Source: Gadus chalcogrammus | Lineage: Eukaryota > Chordata > Actinopteri > Gadiformes > Gadidae | Direction of reading: 5' to 3' | Assembly (NCBI RefSeq): GCF_026213295.1 | Contig: NC_079419.1 | Location: 25,700,111 to 25,764,110, forward strand | DNA: 64,000 nt | Shown here: piece by piece, positions 11,525-23,662 of the stretch | How positions within the stretch are numbered: the first letter of the stretch is position 1 | Layout of the letters: every line of letters starts with the position of its first letter | Notes under the pieces: generated by a model | What the model was told of the DNA's origin: nothing | What the model saw: the letters and a program-made list of their open reading frames with translations, nothing else | The model's database searches: none | Position numbers and translations under genes: made by a program

Positions 11525-12426
11525 GTGACCAGTAGTATCACAACGTCCCAGCACTGTGCACACTCTAAAAAAAAAGGCGAAGAGGTCAAACTGAAACAAT
11601 GTGCATCATGTAACAAAGTGCTCTACTGTTCTAGGCCATGTCAAGTAGATAATTGCGCTTTACACCAAAAAGATTGTTCATCACCATCATGTGTTACTGT
11701 AAATACTTACCAAAAGAAAGAAAAACAGGCAAAAATGGCTCCATTAGTAGGTGAACAATACCTGATTTATTGCTTCATCCAAGGTCAAAGTGTCCAGGCA
11801 TTGTGGGACTCGGGTTCCCAAGTAAGGATTATTGATGACCTGTGGAAAAAAGTTAACTTACCAGACACAAGACTGAGAGACATTTCTGAGCTTTTGGAGA
11901 CATCAGACACTCTAGATATAGTGGCAGCAAATGGAGAGAACATGCCATATGTGGGTTGGGTAGAGATAACTTTTAGTTTAGCTTCAGGGGGGGCTCCCAC
12001 TACAGAAGTTATCGTCCCCACACTTGTAATGAAGGGAAATATTGCTTGACCAATTATTGGTTCTAATGTCATTGGGCTCATAATATATCGAAACAGTCGA
12101 ATACTGGCAGAGAACACCTGGTGGACACAGTAAGAGCAACATTCCCAGGCCAGGCAAAGGCCTTCATAGAACAAGTAACTGCTGTAGTAGAGCAAGTCAG
12201 TAATGGGCAGACAAGCGAGTTTGTAGTCAAGACAAAAAAAGAGAGGATAACTATACCCAAACATATGTCCGTCAAAGTAAAGTGCAATGTGTCTATGGAA
12301 TCACCAAAGGAAAATACCACACTCATCTTCGAGCCTGATGTGAACCCGCGCTGGACAGAGAGACTTGAGCTATCTGACACGCTCGTAAAGGTGACTAAAG
12401 GGGCCAAACCATCCATCACTTTAAGA
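11525..12426 (+). pseudogene. gypsy-1 MYND-like finger and aspartic protease
   Basis: The frame holds a MYND-type cysteine/histidine cluster (KQCASCNKVLYCSRPCQ, then HQKDC; one expected early Cys appears replaced by Ser). A retropepsin-like active site follows as ALWDSGSQVRIID. A downstream frame (12121-12426, FEPDVNPRW) continues the link to reverse transcriptase. The protease carries DSG rather than the usual DTG. The frame stops at 12049 and is then cut at about 12427 by a SINE. Confidence 0.65.
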
Positions 12427-12658
12427 GGTCGGCTTAGCTCAGGAGGTGGAGCAGTTGTCTTGTAACTGAAAGGTTGCTAGTTCGATCCCCAGCTTAGTGT
12501 CGAGTTGTCCCTGAGCAAGACACTAACCCTACACCTAACCCTAACTCCTCCTGACGAACTGGCTGTCGCTATGCATGGTTCACCCTGCCGTCGGTGTGTC
12601 AATGTGTGAATTAACCGATGTAAGTCGCTTTGGATAAAAGCGTCTGCTAAATGCCCTA
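12427..12658 (+). mobile_element. tRNA-derived SINE (+)
   Basis: Pol III A box (TTAGCTCAGGAGG) and B box (GGTTGCTAGTTCGATCCC) at the 5' end. The 3' end carries the common fish SINE tail block TCGCTTTGGATAAAAGCGTC. It splits the gypsy-1 pol reading frame. A diverged minus-strand relative lies at 41709-41921. Confidence 0.85.
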
Positions 12659-14270
12659 ACTGATTAACTACAGAACCCTATGGACCACGATGTAGTACTA
12701 GCAGGAAGAACTGTGATCGGGACTGTCCAGCAGACCCAAGCAGTCTACCCAACTTCAATGCTAGAGGGGTCCCGCCCTCCCCCTCCAGCTAAAATGAATC
12801 ACATCTGTCACGGCCGTCACACATCAGAGTTGAAAAGAATCAAACTACTACCGATGATCAAAATCATATGAAGATATTAGCTGCATAGAAAAATTGCGAC
12901 TCAGTATATCCCTTAAAGACACTGCCTGTAGCAAAAACCTATCTATCTGTGCCTAAGCCACTGTACCGTGAAATGAAAGACTACTTAAATGACCTCTTCA
13001 CCCAGGGCTGGGTAAAAAGTCTAACTCACCGAAAAAAGGACGGTAGTCTAACGGTACGGCCACACCAAACGCGTTACTCGCGTTAGGGGCGTCAAAATTC
13101 TGCATTTTTGCATAGGGAACCATTGGTATAGGAGCGTAGACGCGTTACATGCGATGAAGCGTCGCGTTAGGGGCGTTAGGCGCGTCAGACGCACGTAATT
13201 ACGCACGTAAACGCAGTAACGCGCCCAACGCGCCAACGCCCGGAGTTCAGAAATCTGAACTTTCAACGCTCCAACGCGTGACGCTTGGCCGCGATAGCCA
13301 ATCAGCGTTGAGCTTGACCCGACGTCACTGGCAGAGAGTAGTGAGCTTGGACAGAAGCATACGGCCGACATCTTTCTTTATTCTGGGTGGAAATAGTAAC
13401 ATAGTTACGCCATTAAATGCGATTATGTAAACATTTTTAGCGAGAAATGTGCATTTTACTTTCATAATGTTCGCTCGGTGAATGTGAAGGCTGTTTGGTT
13501 TGATAGTTATGACGAAGAGGGAACGCTCCGTTCACTTGCATGGACATGGACTCATCTAGCTGCGTTGGCGCGTTGACGCGTTGGAAGCGTTGAACCGAGT
13601 AACCACCCCACAATGATCAAGCGTCAGGTTAGGCGCGTTACTCGCGTTATCCAACGCGAGTAACGCGTTTGGTGTGGCCGTACCGTAAGGCTGTGTATAG
13701 ATTTCCGTGAAGTAAACAAAAAAACTCTCCCTGACCGTCAGCCTCGAGTACAAGACATAATGGACGGCCTAGCAGGAAACTCATAGTTCTCTAGATCAAG
13801 GGAAAGCGTATCATCAGGGCTTCATGGCCAAGGAGAGCAGACCCATCACCGCTTTTGTGACACCGTGGGGTCTTTATGAATGGATCAGAATCCCCTTTGT
13901 CCTGATGAATGCTCCAGCTGCCTTCCAGCGCTGTATGGAAGAATTTTTGGAAGGACTGAGATGAGATCTGCATACCCTACCTGGGCGACACACTGGTCTT
14001 TAGTAGATCTTTCGAGGATCACGTAGACTAGAGGATGTGAGGACAGTGTTAGAGCGACTTCGGCAGCACGGAATTAAGCTGAAACCCAGTAAGTGCAAAG
14101 TTTTCAAGCATAACATCTGCTACTTGGGCCGCATAGTGTCGGCTGAGGGCAGTCAAATGGACCCTGCTGATACCCTCGCCGTGAGAGCATTAAAGGAGAA
14201 GAGGCCACGTACTGTGGGAGAGATGAGATCAGTCATGGGATTACTGAGCTACTACCGACAGTAAATAAAG
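12659..14270 (+). pseudogene. gypsy-1 reverse transcriptase, interrupted
   Basis: Shows RT landmarks: LPVAKTYLSVPKPLYREM, LTHRKKDGSL, then after an inserted [64 protein letters not shown], and [10 protein letters not shown] with [10 protein letters not shown]. The catalytic YxDD box reads YLGD. Several frameshifts and stops are present, for example around 13960. A 634-bp MITE (13052-13685) splits the core. Confidence 0.75.
13052..13685. mobile_element. Harbinger-type MITE inside gypsy-1 RT
   Basis: Terminal inverted repeats CGGTACGGCCACACCAAACG at both ends, flanked by TAA on each side (13049-13051 and 13686-13688). A 3-bp TAA duplication fits PIF/Harbinger insertion. The arms are rich in ACGCG and GTTACTCGCGTTA motifs. 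Removing the element and one TAA copy would leave the surrounding RT frame continuous. No coding capacity. Confidence 0.85.
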
Positions 14271-14399
14271 GACTTCTCCCGCATTGCTGGACCTCTGTAT
14301 GCACTGACTGAACTTGACCCTGGATCAAACAAACAAAGAGACAGAAACGAAAGGACAAGGAATCTAAAAGGAAAGAAAAAAGGGACAACTTCACACCAA

Positions 14400-15002
14400 C
14401 CGATAACATGGACTGACAAACACCAACAAATACTGGAAAAATGTATTGACTGCCTTGTTGAACCGCCTATAGTTGGCTTCCCAGACTTTAACAAATCATT
14501 CATCATGCACACAGATGCATCAAACCAAGGCCTGGGTGCAGTGCTATATCAGGAGCAGGGGGGAAAGCTACGTGTCATAGCCTATGCATCTCGCACACTG
14601 ACCAAAGCCGAAAAGAATTGCCATCTTCATTCAGGGAAGCTTGAGTTCCTAGCTCTGAAATGGGCTGTTACTGAACGTTTTCGGGACTACCTAATTAGCT
14701 CATCTTGCACTATATACACAGACAACAATCCACTTACCTATGTGCTGTCGACGGCCAAACTGAACACCACCGGGTATAGGTGGGTTGCCGAATTGGCGGA
14801 TTTCCACCTTACTATCAAATATCGCCCTGGCAAAGAGAACTGTGATGCTGATGGTCTTTCAAGAATGCCCTGTGACATAGAAACAATGATGGACAAATGC
14901 ACAGAACAAATGTCTTCTCCTTCATTAGAAGCTACAATACAAGCTGTGGAAACAAAAGAGCCAGCATGCACAACATGGTCCTTGATGGCAGTCGAATGTT
15001 AA
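14400..15002 (+). pseudogene. gypsy-1 RNase H region
   Basis: Contains FIMHTDASNQGLGAVLYQEQ, VIAYASRTLTKAEKNC, KLEFLALKWAV, YTDNNPLTYVL and FHLTIKYRPGKENCDADGLS, the classic gypsy RNase H and tether sequence. The DAS and TDNN acidic residues are kept. The frame closes at 15002. Confidence 0.85.
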
Positions 15003-15049
15003 GGGAAACTAACCAGAGCTCACCTAGAGAGCTCACCAAAGCTCAGAGA

Positions 15050-15586
15050 AATGACAAGATTATTGGCCCCATCATAGCCTGCAAACTGTTCGGCCTGTAG
15101 GACCGCAGCTAAAATCCTTCAGTGCACAGAGCAAGTGTTTACTCCGCGAGTGTAAAAAACTCAGCCTTGATAATGAAGGGATATTCCACCGAAAGACTGC
15201 AACTAGAACACAACTGGTCACACATGCAGCGAGAGATAGAGCACTACGTCACTCAAAGCTGTGCATGCCTCAAACGGAAAAAAAACCCTGTCGAGAAACA
15301 AGAGCTCCACTTACCTCGATTGTCGCCACTCAGCCATTCAAACTTGTATCCATCGACTTTCTGCACCTAGACAAGTGTAAAGGTGGTTATGAATATGTAT
15401 TGTTATTAGTTGATCATTACACACGCTTTGCACAAGCCTATGCAACCACATCATAATCCGCCAAAACTGTTGCTGATAAGATTTGTAATGATTATGCGCT
15501 AAAGTTTAGTTTTCCCCTCAGAATCCACGATGACCAGAGTGGGGAATTTGAAAATCAGTTGTTTGCAGTAGGGATCATTCATTCCC
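15050..15586 (+). pseudogene. gypsy-1 integrase, N-terminal and core part
   Basis: Frame pieces carry an H2C2-like region (HMQREIEHYVTQSCACLK), then VSIDFLHLDKCKGGYEYVLL with the first catalytic Asp, DHYTRFAQAYATTS and IHDDQSGEFENQLF with the second Asp. Stops occur around 15456. The core is cut at about 15587 by inserted DNA and resumes at about 18340. Confidence 0.8.
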
Positions 15587-15897
15587 ATGTTATTCCCAAG
15601 TATTAACGATCTCCTTTTGTTTTCTAATCTATGAATAATAATCTAATGTACAAATTATTGTTGCCTATACTTGGGTTACATATAAAAGAAGAATCGGTTA
15701 ACTCCATTCACTGAACGGGGCGATCCACTTTATTTCCAGCGCTCCCAACACAGAGGCCCCATTTACACGAAGGGAAACCGCAGATATTTCCCCGCGGTTT
15801 GGCCTCTCATTTACACGAAAACGGGGAGAAACAGGGTTTTAGGTTCTGAAGCGTCACATTATGCGCCAGGAAATGCCAGGAAAAACGTCTTATGAGC

Positions 15898-17658
15898 CAT
15901 AGATATATATATTACTAGATGCCTCGTCCGCAGTGCTGGCCAATGGAGTCGAACGTCACCACTGGCGGCCATCTTACCACAGTAAGCTGCTCACCCCATA
16001 ACATTGTGTTGGTAGTGGTACATGTACTTTTTAAATAACCATAACTTGCTTAATTATCAACCGATTTTTAAACGGTTTGGTTTGTAATAAACGTCAGAGA
16101 TGTAGGTATGACAGTACATACTTATGGATAATTGTTACGTTCTAAGAAAAATAGAATAATGTTCTAAAATAGATACAAGATTTCCCTTTACAAATATACG
16201 TCAAGAAAGGCTGCATGTTGAAATCCCCACCCTGTACAGAGATGTATTTATGTAATTATAACCATGTGTTTTCATATGAAATGAACATTAAACAGAACAG
16301 ATGGGTGCAATAAATATACACATGCACAAGGTATTCATGTTATTTATGTCAAATCGATATATGGGCTACTAAAACTCAGCAATCTATTGTGTTGGTAACT
16401 TTACTCAAATCTGTCTACAGCCAAGTATGCATTTAGACAAATACGATAAGATGAATCTAATATGTGCAACCTTTGTGGCTGTTCAAGACACACTGAAGGC
16501 ATGATGCCACCATAGGTTTGCAGAGAACTATATACAATATGCACACTGAAGGCATGATGCCACCATAGGTTTGCAGAGAACTATTTACAATATGCACACT
16601 GAAGGCATGATGCTACCATAGGTTTGCAGAGAACTTATAAAATATGCACACTGAAGGCATGATGCTGTAAAAAGTGTAAATGCCCCCACATCCTGTCAAA
16701 GTCCTCACTCCTGAAGTGGTCACTGCAGAGCAGTGTCCTGTCAGAGGCAGCATAACCGTCCCTTCTTAGGGCAATTTCCCACTTTATCCTCATCGCTCTT
16801 GCTTTGGGAAACCTTAAAAAAGTGAGAAATGTACCCAGATATATTAATTATTGTCAACATTTTCAATCAGTATTTAAGATTAATCACACTAAAAACAATA
16901 AAAGGTGTCCAAAATTCCATTCAGTGATTGTGTTAACAAACATGTTCTAAAAAGCCTTGTGTCAACAACAATCTAGCAATACTATTGTGTCATACTAGCC
17001 CCGCTGTTCCTGTTTAACAGGACCTGTATTGTATATACTTCCACTAAGTAACTAACCATTATCCTAAAAATAAAAGTCATAATATTGTAATATCCTACAG
17101 GTGAAAGGTGATCCCATGGGTTCCCGTATCGAGAGTTTGCAGATTAACGCATCCGTAGGCTGCACAAAAGTCTGGCATCTTAACTTGTCAGCAATTTCCT
17201 GTAGAATTCATAATGTAAGACAAAAAAAAACAATTGGAAATCATGTGCAACTTCAGTTTAATCATGTTCTACTTAAATTATATAGAAAATAGCAATTCTG
17301 CCCCTCCCATCGATGTAAAATTACTGGGTAGCTAGCTAGCTATAGTAGCCTACCCGTGATACACAACTAAGCTGCACGATTAAGTCGTTTTTCGAAGAGA
17401 AAAGCTGCAATTTAAACATGTTCAAGCATCCAAAATTATAAACACGTTAATAACGTTTGTAAGAAACCAAACCGTTTGTAAGAAACCAAACCGTTTGTAA
17501 ATCCGTCAAGATTTTACAGTATTAGCGTTTGTGCAGATCACTGATTTACGACCGCTACAACAGATTCCACCAGAAAGCTCTACTGTGTTAAGATGGCAGC
17601 CTATGGTGATGTTCTAGACGCCGTCGTAGGGCATCTAGTTAATATATATATATAGATA
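15898..17658. mobile_element. inverted-repeat element with TA-rich ends
   Basis: The left end (TATATATATTACTAGATGCC, 15902 on) pairs with the reverse complement of the right end (GGGCATCTAGTTAATATATA, about 17628 on). A second inverted pair lies inside (GGCCATCTTACCACAG against CTGTGTTAAGATGGCAG). The interior has no coding region I recognise. Confidence 0.55.
16489..16665 (+). repeat. 53-bp tandem repeat, 3.3 units
   Basis: Unit starts CACACTGAAGGCATGATGC. Starts are at 16489, 16542, 16595 and 16647; the last unit is partial. Confidence 0.92.
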
Positions 17659-18334
17659 TGATATGAGCGCCCTATGTTTACAGTTTGTTTGTTACAGGTA
17701 GACACTTGTGTTATTCGTTGTTGCCCATAGGTTTGGCATAGTTATCATGGTGCTCGACAGCGTATTTATGCATTTTGATGTAAACGACAACTTTTTTGAA
17801 AAGGATATTGTGTGCACAATGTTATTTTTGAAAACGGAGGGGGGGAAATATTTGTTTCTATAAATACCCTGTTACGTATAAACGTGGCCTGTAGAGTCAA
17901 AACACCGGAACCAATAATTGAGAATGCAACGCTACCCCCATATATGTCCCTGGGTCCCACACGTCACTTTGCTACAGCACTAGTTGCTACAACACGCACA
18001 CACAGACCGCAAACAACAAGCCAAGCAGAAGCGCGAAAAATCTAAAGAAAATCTTAGCAGAAGACAAGAAAGTTTGACTTTCTTTTTATTTTTTAACGTT
18101 TGTTTACGTTATCTAGCGACCCATTTTATGCAATGTTACATCATTCTTCCATAATGCTTTACACAGTCCACATTTTCACATTTGTTTGAGAAATAAATTA
18201 ACACATTTTGAACAAACTTTGTCGGTAGGTCTGTGAAATAGGCCGTGAAATAGGTATTACGTTTTTATATAAGTGGTCTTAAAAGGGTCTTAAAAAGACT
18301 TGAATTTGACTTGAAGAAACCTGTAGGAACCCTG

Positions 18335-18762
18335 GCTCAAGAACAACACCCTATCACCCGCAGGGTAACGAGCAATTTGAGCGTTTGAATAGAACACTAC
18401 TACAAATGCTGAAAACGCTGACTGAGAAACAGAAGGCAAATTGGAGAGAGTCGCTGCCCAAACTCATTTATGCATACAACAGCACAAGATGTGAAGTCAC
18501 AGGCTTCTCTCCCTTCTATCTCCTATTTGGGAGATCGCCAAGACTACCTGTTGACTTGTTATTTGGTTTAAACCCTGAGACTGGAACTCCTGATCATAAA
18601 GTATACATGAAAAAGTGGAAACAGATGCAGGAGGCATACGAGATCACAACAGCAAACGCAAAAAAAAAGTGCTGAGAGGAGCAAGCGTTCTGTATTGCAA
18701 GAGGGTGACCGTGTACTTATAAGGAATATGACACCAAGAGGAGGAACAGGGAAGCTTAGGAG
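18335..18762 (+). pseudogene. gypsy-1 integrase, C-terminal core
   Basis: Resumes with RTTPYHPQGNEQFERLNRT, which holds the third catalytic residue (Glu), then LLQMLKTLTEKQKANWRESL and PFYLLFGRSPRLPVDLLFGL. A stop at 18675 and a frameshift follow, then GDRVLIRNMTPRGGTGKLR. It is interrupted near 18763 by a MITE; coding resumes at 19412. Confidence 0.85.
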
Positions 18763-19411
18763 GTGTCATGCCAAATTTGTACCGGGTGCCAAATTTGTAC
18801 CGGGCACGTCAACAGTTGTCCGTTGCCAGGCAACGGACAACAGATTACGTAAGGATTGTCCGTTGCCGGGTAGGTTTCAAAAAACATTCGCGCTCATGTT
18901 GCCAAAGACGAAATACCATAATACAGATAACGGATCGCTAGATAACACTTGTTTTTACTTTATATTTGTATTGTATTTAATTGTTAATCAAATTTAGCTA
19001 GTAAACCTGCGTGTTTAAAGCGGGTGGTTTCAAAAAAACATTTGCGCTCATGTTGCCAAAGACAAAATAACATAATACAGAAAACGGATCGCTAGATAAC
19101 ACTTGTTTTTACTTTATATTTGCATTGTATTTAATTGTTTAATCAAATGTAGTAAAAAAACATTTGATTAAATGTAAACTGTTTAAAGCAGGTCAAGGAC
19201 GAAATAGCACAATACAGATACACGGAACAAGTGCGGAATCAAACGAGCTTGAAGGTCGCAAATTCGTGAATCCTTTGTCATTCGACGCGATCGTCCGTTG
19301 GAAAGGCAACGGACGACGCTGATCACTGTGTGCCAGGCAGGTTTGGAAGGATACGTATGGATGACGGCGCCTCGGGTTTACAAATTTGGCAGCCGGTACA
19401 AATTTGGCATG
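18763..19411. mobile_element. MITE with TTGTACCGG termini, copy 1
   Basis: Ends are TGTCATGCCAAATTTGTACC and its inverse GGTACAAATTTGGCATGACA. Internal blocks (ACGGATCGCTAGATAACACT and CCGTTGCCAGGCAACGG) recur in the related copies at 27121-27890 and 28049-28640. It splits gypsy-1 pol between GKLR and SHWED. Confidence 0.8.
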
Positions 19412-19607
19412 ACAGAGCCACTGGGAGGATTGCATCCACAAGGTCGTACGTCAGGTGGGAAAAGACAAGCCCATATATGAAGTAATGCCAGAGCAAGGAA
19501 AAGGGAGAGGAAGTAGGATTCTGCACCGTAACCTTTTGTTGCCATGTGACAACCTGCAGTCAGAGATTCAGCTAAAAACCCTACCAAAACAAAGAGATCA
19601 AAGCACA
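19412..19607 (+). pseudogene. gypsy-1 pol tail, first part
   Basis: Frame HWEDCIHKVVRQVGKDKPIY, EVMPEQGKGRGSRILHRNLL and PCDNLQSEI is the typical end of gypsy pol after integrase. It runs into the Harbinger copy at about 19608. Confidence 0.8.
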
Positions 19608-20788
19608 GCTCGGGACGTTCCGAAGCATCTTAGCCTAAGTGGTTAGCCAGAGTGGGCTGTACGAGCATCGACAGTTTTCACACCGTTTCCCGAAAGCATC
19701 TTTGGTAACGAACCTCTTAAAAACGCTCACGAGTCACGAGTAGCTAACGAGTGCTCCAGGGTACTCGTAGGACGCTAAGAGCCTCGTTAGCCTACTATAG
19801 CCTCAGTGGCGTAACCAGCGGACATTCCTAGTATTGGATGCGTTTTATTATAACACATTGGTAATGGTGTATCACGTGCGTCTGAGCCTAATGTGGGCCA
19901 TTATGTTCTTAGTTTGAGAGAGACAGTGCAGGAAATGTTTGAGCAGGCAGGGCACTTAAAATGTGTGAGAGAAAGTGGGGGGGATTTGTGCAGACTGACA
20001 AAGGCTACTCATAAAACGTAGCCTAAAATTATGTAATGTAATAATGTAAAATAAAAAAATAATACAATTATTAATTATAAAAATATTAAAAAAAATGCAA
20101 AGGAGCAGGCAAAAGGCTGGGATATGGTAGGGATTGGTCACGTTGACGGGAATGTTTAGTGACATGTGGGAGGGTGGAGGGGTTAAAAAAAAGTCTCAAT
20201 CACTCTTCGACGTGCATGAAAACCAGCCGCGTAGTTATGAGGGAGGCCGTCCTCACACCGATCTTCCTTGTCGTCATCGTCCTCAATGTCCTCCGGTTCA
20301 ACCAAAGCTACCCCAGCCTTAGCTGCAATGTTGTGCAACATAGCTGTCACACATATCACAGCGCATGACTTGGCCGGCGAAAACTGGAGCCCTCCGTTGG
20401 ACTTGTGAAGGCATCTAAAGCGCAACTTCCACCTCCCGATCGTGCGCTCAGGATTAGGACTGATATATATGTCGGCCTAGGCTTAATCAATTGTGTTTTA
20501 ATATCTTTAGCATTCATATTATTGCAATCTATTCTTTTCGTAGGCTACTCTGCGGTTGGCCTTGATGGGGAGATATTTTAACCCTTTTTAACCCCATTTT
20601 CCTCCGACATTCCTGCGTCTCCCCCTGCGTCATCATAGCCCGTTTCAGCACCATGTCAGTGGACAGGTACAATCCTACGTTCGTCTTGAGTGCAGCGAAT
20701 GCGCGTTCACGTTAAGAGGAGTTTCGAGAAACGCTCCAAAGAAATTATCTTACGAGCGAAGATCCATCGATATCGGGAAACGGGGCCC
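19608..20788 (-). mobile_element. Harbinger copy 1 with transposase 3' end
   Basis: The right end GGGAAACGGGGCCC and the degenerate left end (near CGGGACGTTCCGAAGCATC) match the element at about 32060-33924. Almost all internal sequence is shared with that copy. It is a deletion derivative holding only the last transposase exon (20183 to about 20465, minus strand). Confidence 0.8.
20183..20470 (-). pseudogene. PIF/Harbinger transposase C-terminal exon, copy 1
   Basis: Reads NPERTIGRWKLRFRCLHKSN, then GGLQFSPAKSCAVICVTAML, HNIA and an acidic tail (EPEDIEDDDDKEDRCEDG). In HARBI1-like nucleases the Glu in the xERTxGRWKxRF segment is the third residue of the DDE triad, so only that residue survives here. 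The N-terminal two thirds are missing. Confidence 0.75.
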
Positions 20789-21273
20789 AGAGCAATAAAG
20801 ACAGACAACAATCTAATGAAGAAGAAAGTGATGAGAGTGATCATGATGACTATGGACTATGGCCTCAAGTGCACACAAAACAGGACTCTGAAATCGAGCG
20901 ACAAGTCATTCCTCAGCTGGATCCAAATAGTGAAGATACACTAACAGGAGGCGAGGAAGCATCAAGTGAAGAGGAGCTCGTTCAAGAGGAAGTTGCCTTG
21001 GAAGAGAGAGAGCCTGAAATACAGTCAACTGAAAGTCAAAGTGAAAACAACAGTGCAAATGAACAATACCACCGACCTGTGAGAGAAAGACGAGCGCCTA
21101 GGGTTTTCACATACGACCAGCTGGGCAATCCCGGTTGTTACAGCACTGCATGTCCAAGTAACGCCATCTACTGGTACCTGCCAACACACTATGGGACCAT
21201 GCAAGCAACAGATGGATGGCCGACTCCAGTACAGCATGCCAATTTCCAGCCAGCTGTTTTTCCTGGTTACTAA
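20789..21273 (+). pseudogene. gypsy-1 pol C-terminal tail
   Basis: After the Harbinger copy the frame runs through an acidic segment (EESDESDHDDYG and GGEEASSEEELVQEEVALEE) to RPVRERRAPRVFTYDQLGNP and ends VFPGY then stop. Acidic and RPxRxRRxP tails are usual at the end of fish gypsy pol. The stretch 20869-21273 is open. Confidence 0.75.
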
Positions 21274-21609
21274 ATTAAGAGCATCACACATACACACACT
21301 CATATAAACATGGACTTTTTGGACTGAGCCGAGTGCTAACACATTCATCACATACACTTCATTCACTCATTGACTTTTGGACTGAGCCGAGTGATAACGC
21401 ATTCACACATGCATTACACACATTGATGGACTGTTGAGACCGCTGAGTGGGAACACATGAACACATGCTACAAACGCTCATGGACTGTTGAATAAAATGA
21501 ATGTGCTTGGATGAAGACTGTTGTCAGAATAATCGAATAGCATTGTAGCCATTGGTTAACTGCTTTAGATATTACATGTCGGGGACGATATCTGAGTTGT
21601 AGGGGAGTG
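21274..21609 (+). repeat. gypsy-1 untranslated 3' region with diverged repeats and PPT
   Basis: Diverged repeats based on GGACTGAGCCGAGTG and CATGGACTGTTGA occur four times between about 21310 and 21490. The purine tract AGGGGAGTG ends directly at the 3' LTR start (21610), as a polypurine tract should. No gene. Confidence 0.65.
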
Positions 21610-22597
21610 TGTAATGGTTTTAAATATGTGTTGTAGTAAAATGTTTAAAATGCTTAATGCAGTAAATAACTAAAGAAATGCTTCAAAATGCAAAAACAGA
21701 CTTTTTTCACTGTCATTATCTGTTACCCATTGCTCTGCCCTTTTCAGTTATAATGTGATGCTAAAATATGTTTTTGTTTTATTTCCATGTTTATCTAAAT
21801 AATTCATTATTGTTTATTTGCTACAACATTATTCTGAAGATCTAAATTAGGAAAATTGTTGCAGTGTTTCTTTATTCCACCTCATTTTGATTTCAATCTC
21901 TCGATCAGTTGCCTAGTAACGGGGACGCTGGCGAGTCTAACGCCGATCTGTATGGCTTGTTTTTATTCAGTATTTTCAATATTTCTCACGATTGCATTGA
22001 ACATTTTGTCGTTTTTTTTGGTCTTTAGTAGTTTAGCTAAGTTTACTAGTTATATATAGTCACTTTTCGCTATTGTAAGTGCGCCAGTTTTCTTTATTTT
22101 CGTACAGTTGATGGACGCTGTTGCCTTTTGAACGCTGCTGCTGCTGCTGCTCACCGGAACGTCATTCTGAACATTATTTTTTCGTGATTTTCTTTTAACT
22201 TTTTATCAGCTTTCTTTTGCTTACTTTCAACACCTTCTGTCTGAAACCCTTCTGGACCTCGGATCGGACTACAAAGTTAAGTTAAGTAACTGCGTCAGTT
22301 TTCTTTATTTCTTTATTTATTTCTGAACGTTAAACGTCTGCGTGTTTTGTTTTGTGTTTTGTGCGTGGAGTCGTGCAGCTGTTGGTGGATGACACCTGCT
22401 GGCCGGCTAGACTGCTGCCTACCCCCGGCGCCGTCCAACTGGCTTCCCCGTCTCCAGCGTAGCTACAATCGGCTTGCTCCACTCCTCTGCCTCCGCTGTG
22501 CTGGCTCTGTGGCTTCACCATAATCGCCTGGATCTACCGCTGGCTTCTTCCGACTTCACAACCTATGGATTTTTAACCTGTTCCTCTGGATTGCGCT

Positions 22598-23662
22598 ATG
22601 TTTGACTCTCACGTAACGAGCGCATCTCTGCCGCTCCGTTACTCAGTAACGGAGATGTTACGTCTACGGATCTTCTCAAGGACCCCCCTACCTCAGCTTG
22701 CATCCCACCACGACATTCTCAAACAACTAAATTACATCCACCGAGGCTCTGGACGGAATTTTCAGTACACCAGCAACAAAAACATCCGCTCCTTCTGGTC
22801 CACTGGGCCCCGCCCCCCTCCTCGCACAGCCCGTACGGTCAGTCCCGTCAATCACAGTGTACTGTCCCCTCTGCTCAAAGCAACCTGCTACACTCCACTC
22901 ACCTGTCTGAAACTCTGTCTGCTGAACACCAGATCCCTCAGTAATAAGGCCCTTTTGATAAATGACTTTATTGTTGACCAGAGCCTAGACATTCTCTGCC
23001 TCACTGAGACCTGGCAACAACCAAATGACTTCTCCCATCTAAATGAGGCTGTCCCACCAGGTTTTTCTTTTATTAGCAAACCCCGGGTTATTGGGAGGGG
23101 GGGTGGCCTCGCTCTCCATCGCGATAACATCAAAGTCACCACTGTCACAGTTCCCATTCACTCCTCCTTTGAATGTCTAGCTGTAAAACTCTCAGGCCCC
23201 AAACCCACTATCATGGTCACCATTTACAGACCACGAAAACCCTCTGCCGTTTTCCTCAATGAGTTCTCATCACTACTTACATCTGTATGTGCAATGTCCC
23301 CCACTGTTATCCTCCTTGGTGATTTCAACATCCACATTGACAACCCATCCTGTACTTTCGCTAATGACTTCACATCACTTCTGGACTGTCTTGGCATAAC
23401 ACAACATGTCAACCTCCCAACCCATAAGAAAGGTCACATTCTGGATTTAATCTGCTGCACTGACATCACTCCCACTAACCTTGATGTCATTGATTTCCCC
23501 ATCTCTGACCACAAAGCTGTACTTTTGACATTCATACCCAACTACACAAACCAAGGAACAACGGACCATCTCCTTCAGAAACATCAAACCTATCAACACC
23601 AGAGACCTCTCCACCATGATCAGCTCCTACCCCAACCCTCCCCCAGCTTCCTCCCTGACTGA
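22598..23662 (+). pseudogene. LINE AP-like endonuclease
   Basis: Open for 354 codons. Endonuclease landmarks are CLLNTRSLSNKALLINDFIV, LDILCLTETW with the catalytic Glu, VTIYRPRKPS, ILLGDFNIHID, HILDLICCTD and DFPISDHKAVL with the C-terminal SDH. A frameshift near 23600-23660 separates it from the RT part, so the polyprotein is broken. Confidence 0.85.

Larger units (their letters stand above)
15587..18334. mobile_element. compound insertion in gypsy-1 integrase
   Basis: This block has no gypsy coding and separates two integrase halves. Its right end CCTGTAGGAACCCTG, read backwards, starts CAGGG as in hAT termini. It contains an inverted-repeat element at 15898-17658, a tandem repeat at 16489-16665 and a short duplicated block at about 17458-17500. 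A segment near 15760-15830 has two direct copies of CATTTACACGAA. The left end and target duplication were not identified. Confidence 0.5.

Noticed and set aside
12427..12500. Possible tRNA gene
   Set aside because: A and B boxes belong to a SINE with the standard fish SINE tail; no cloverleaf 3' half.
16489..16665. Possible CRISPR-like array
   Set aside because: Units are contiguous without distinct spacers and the genome is vertebrate; it is a plain tandem repeat.
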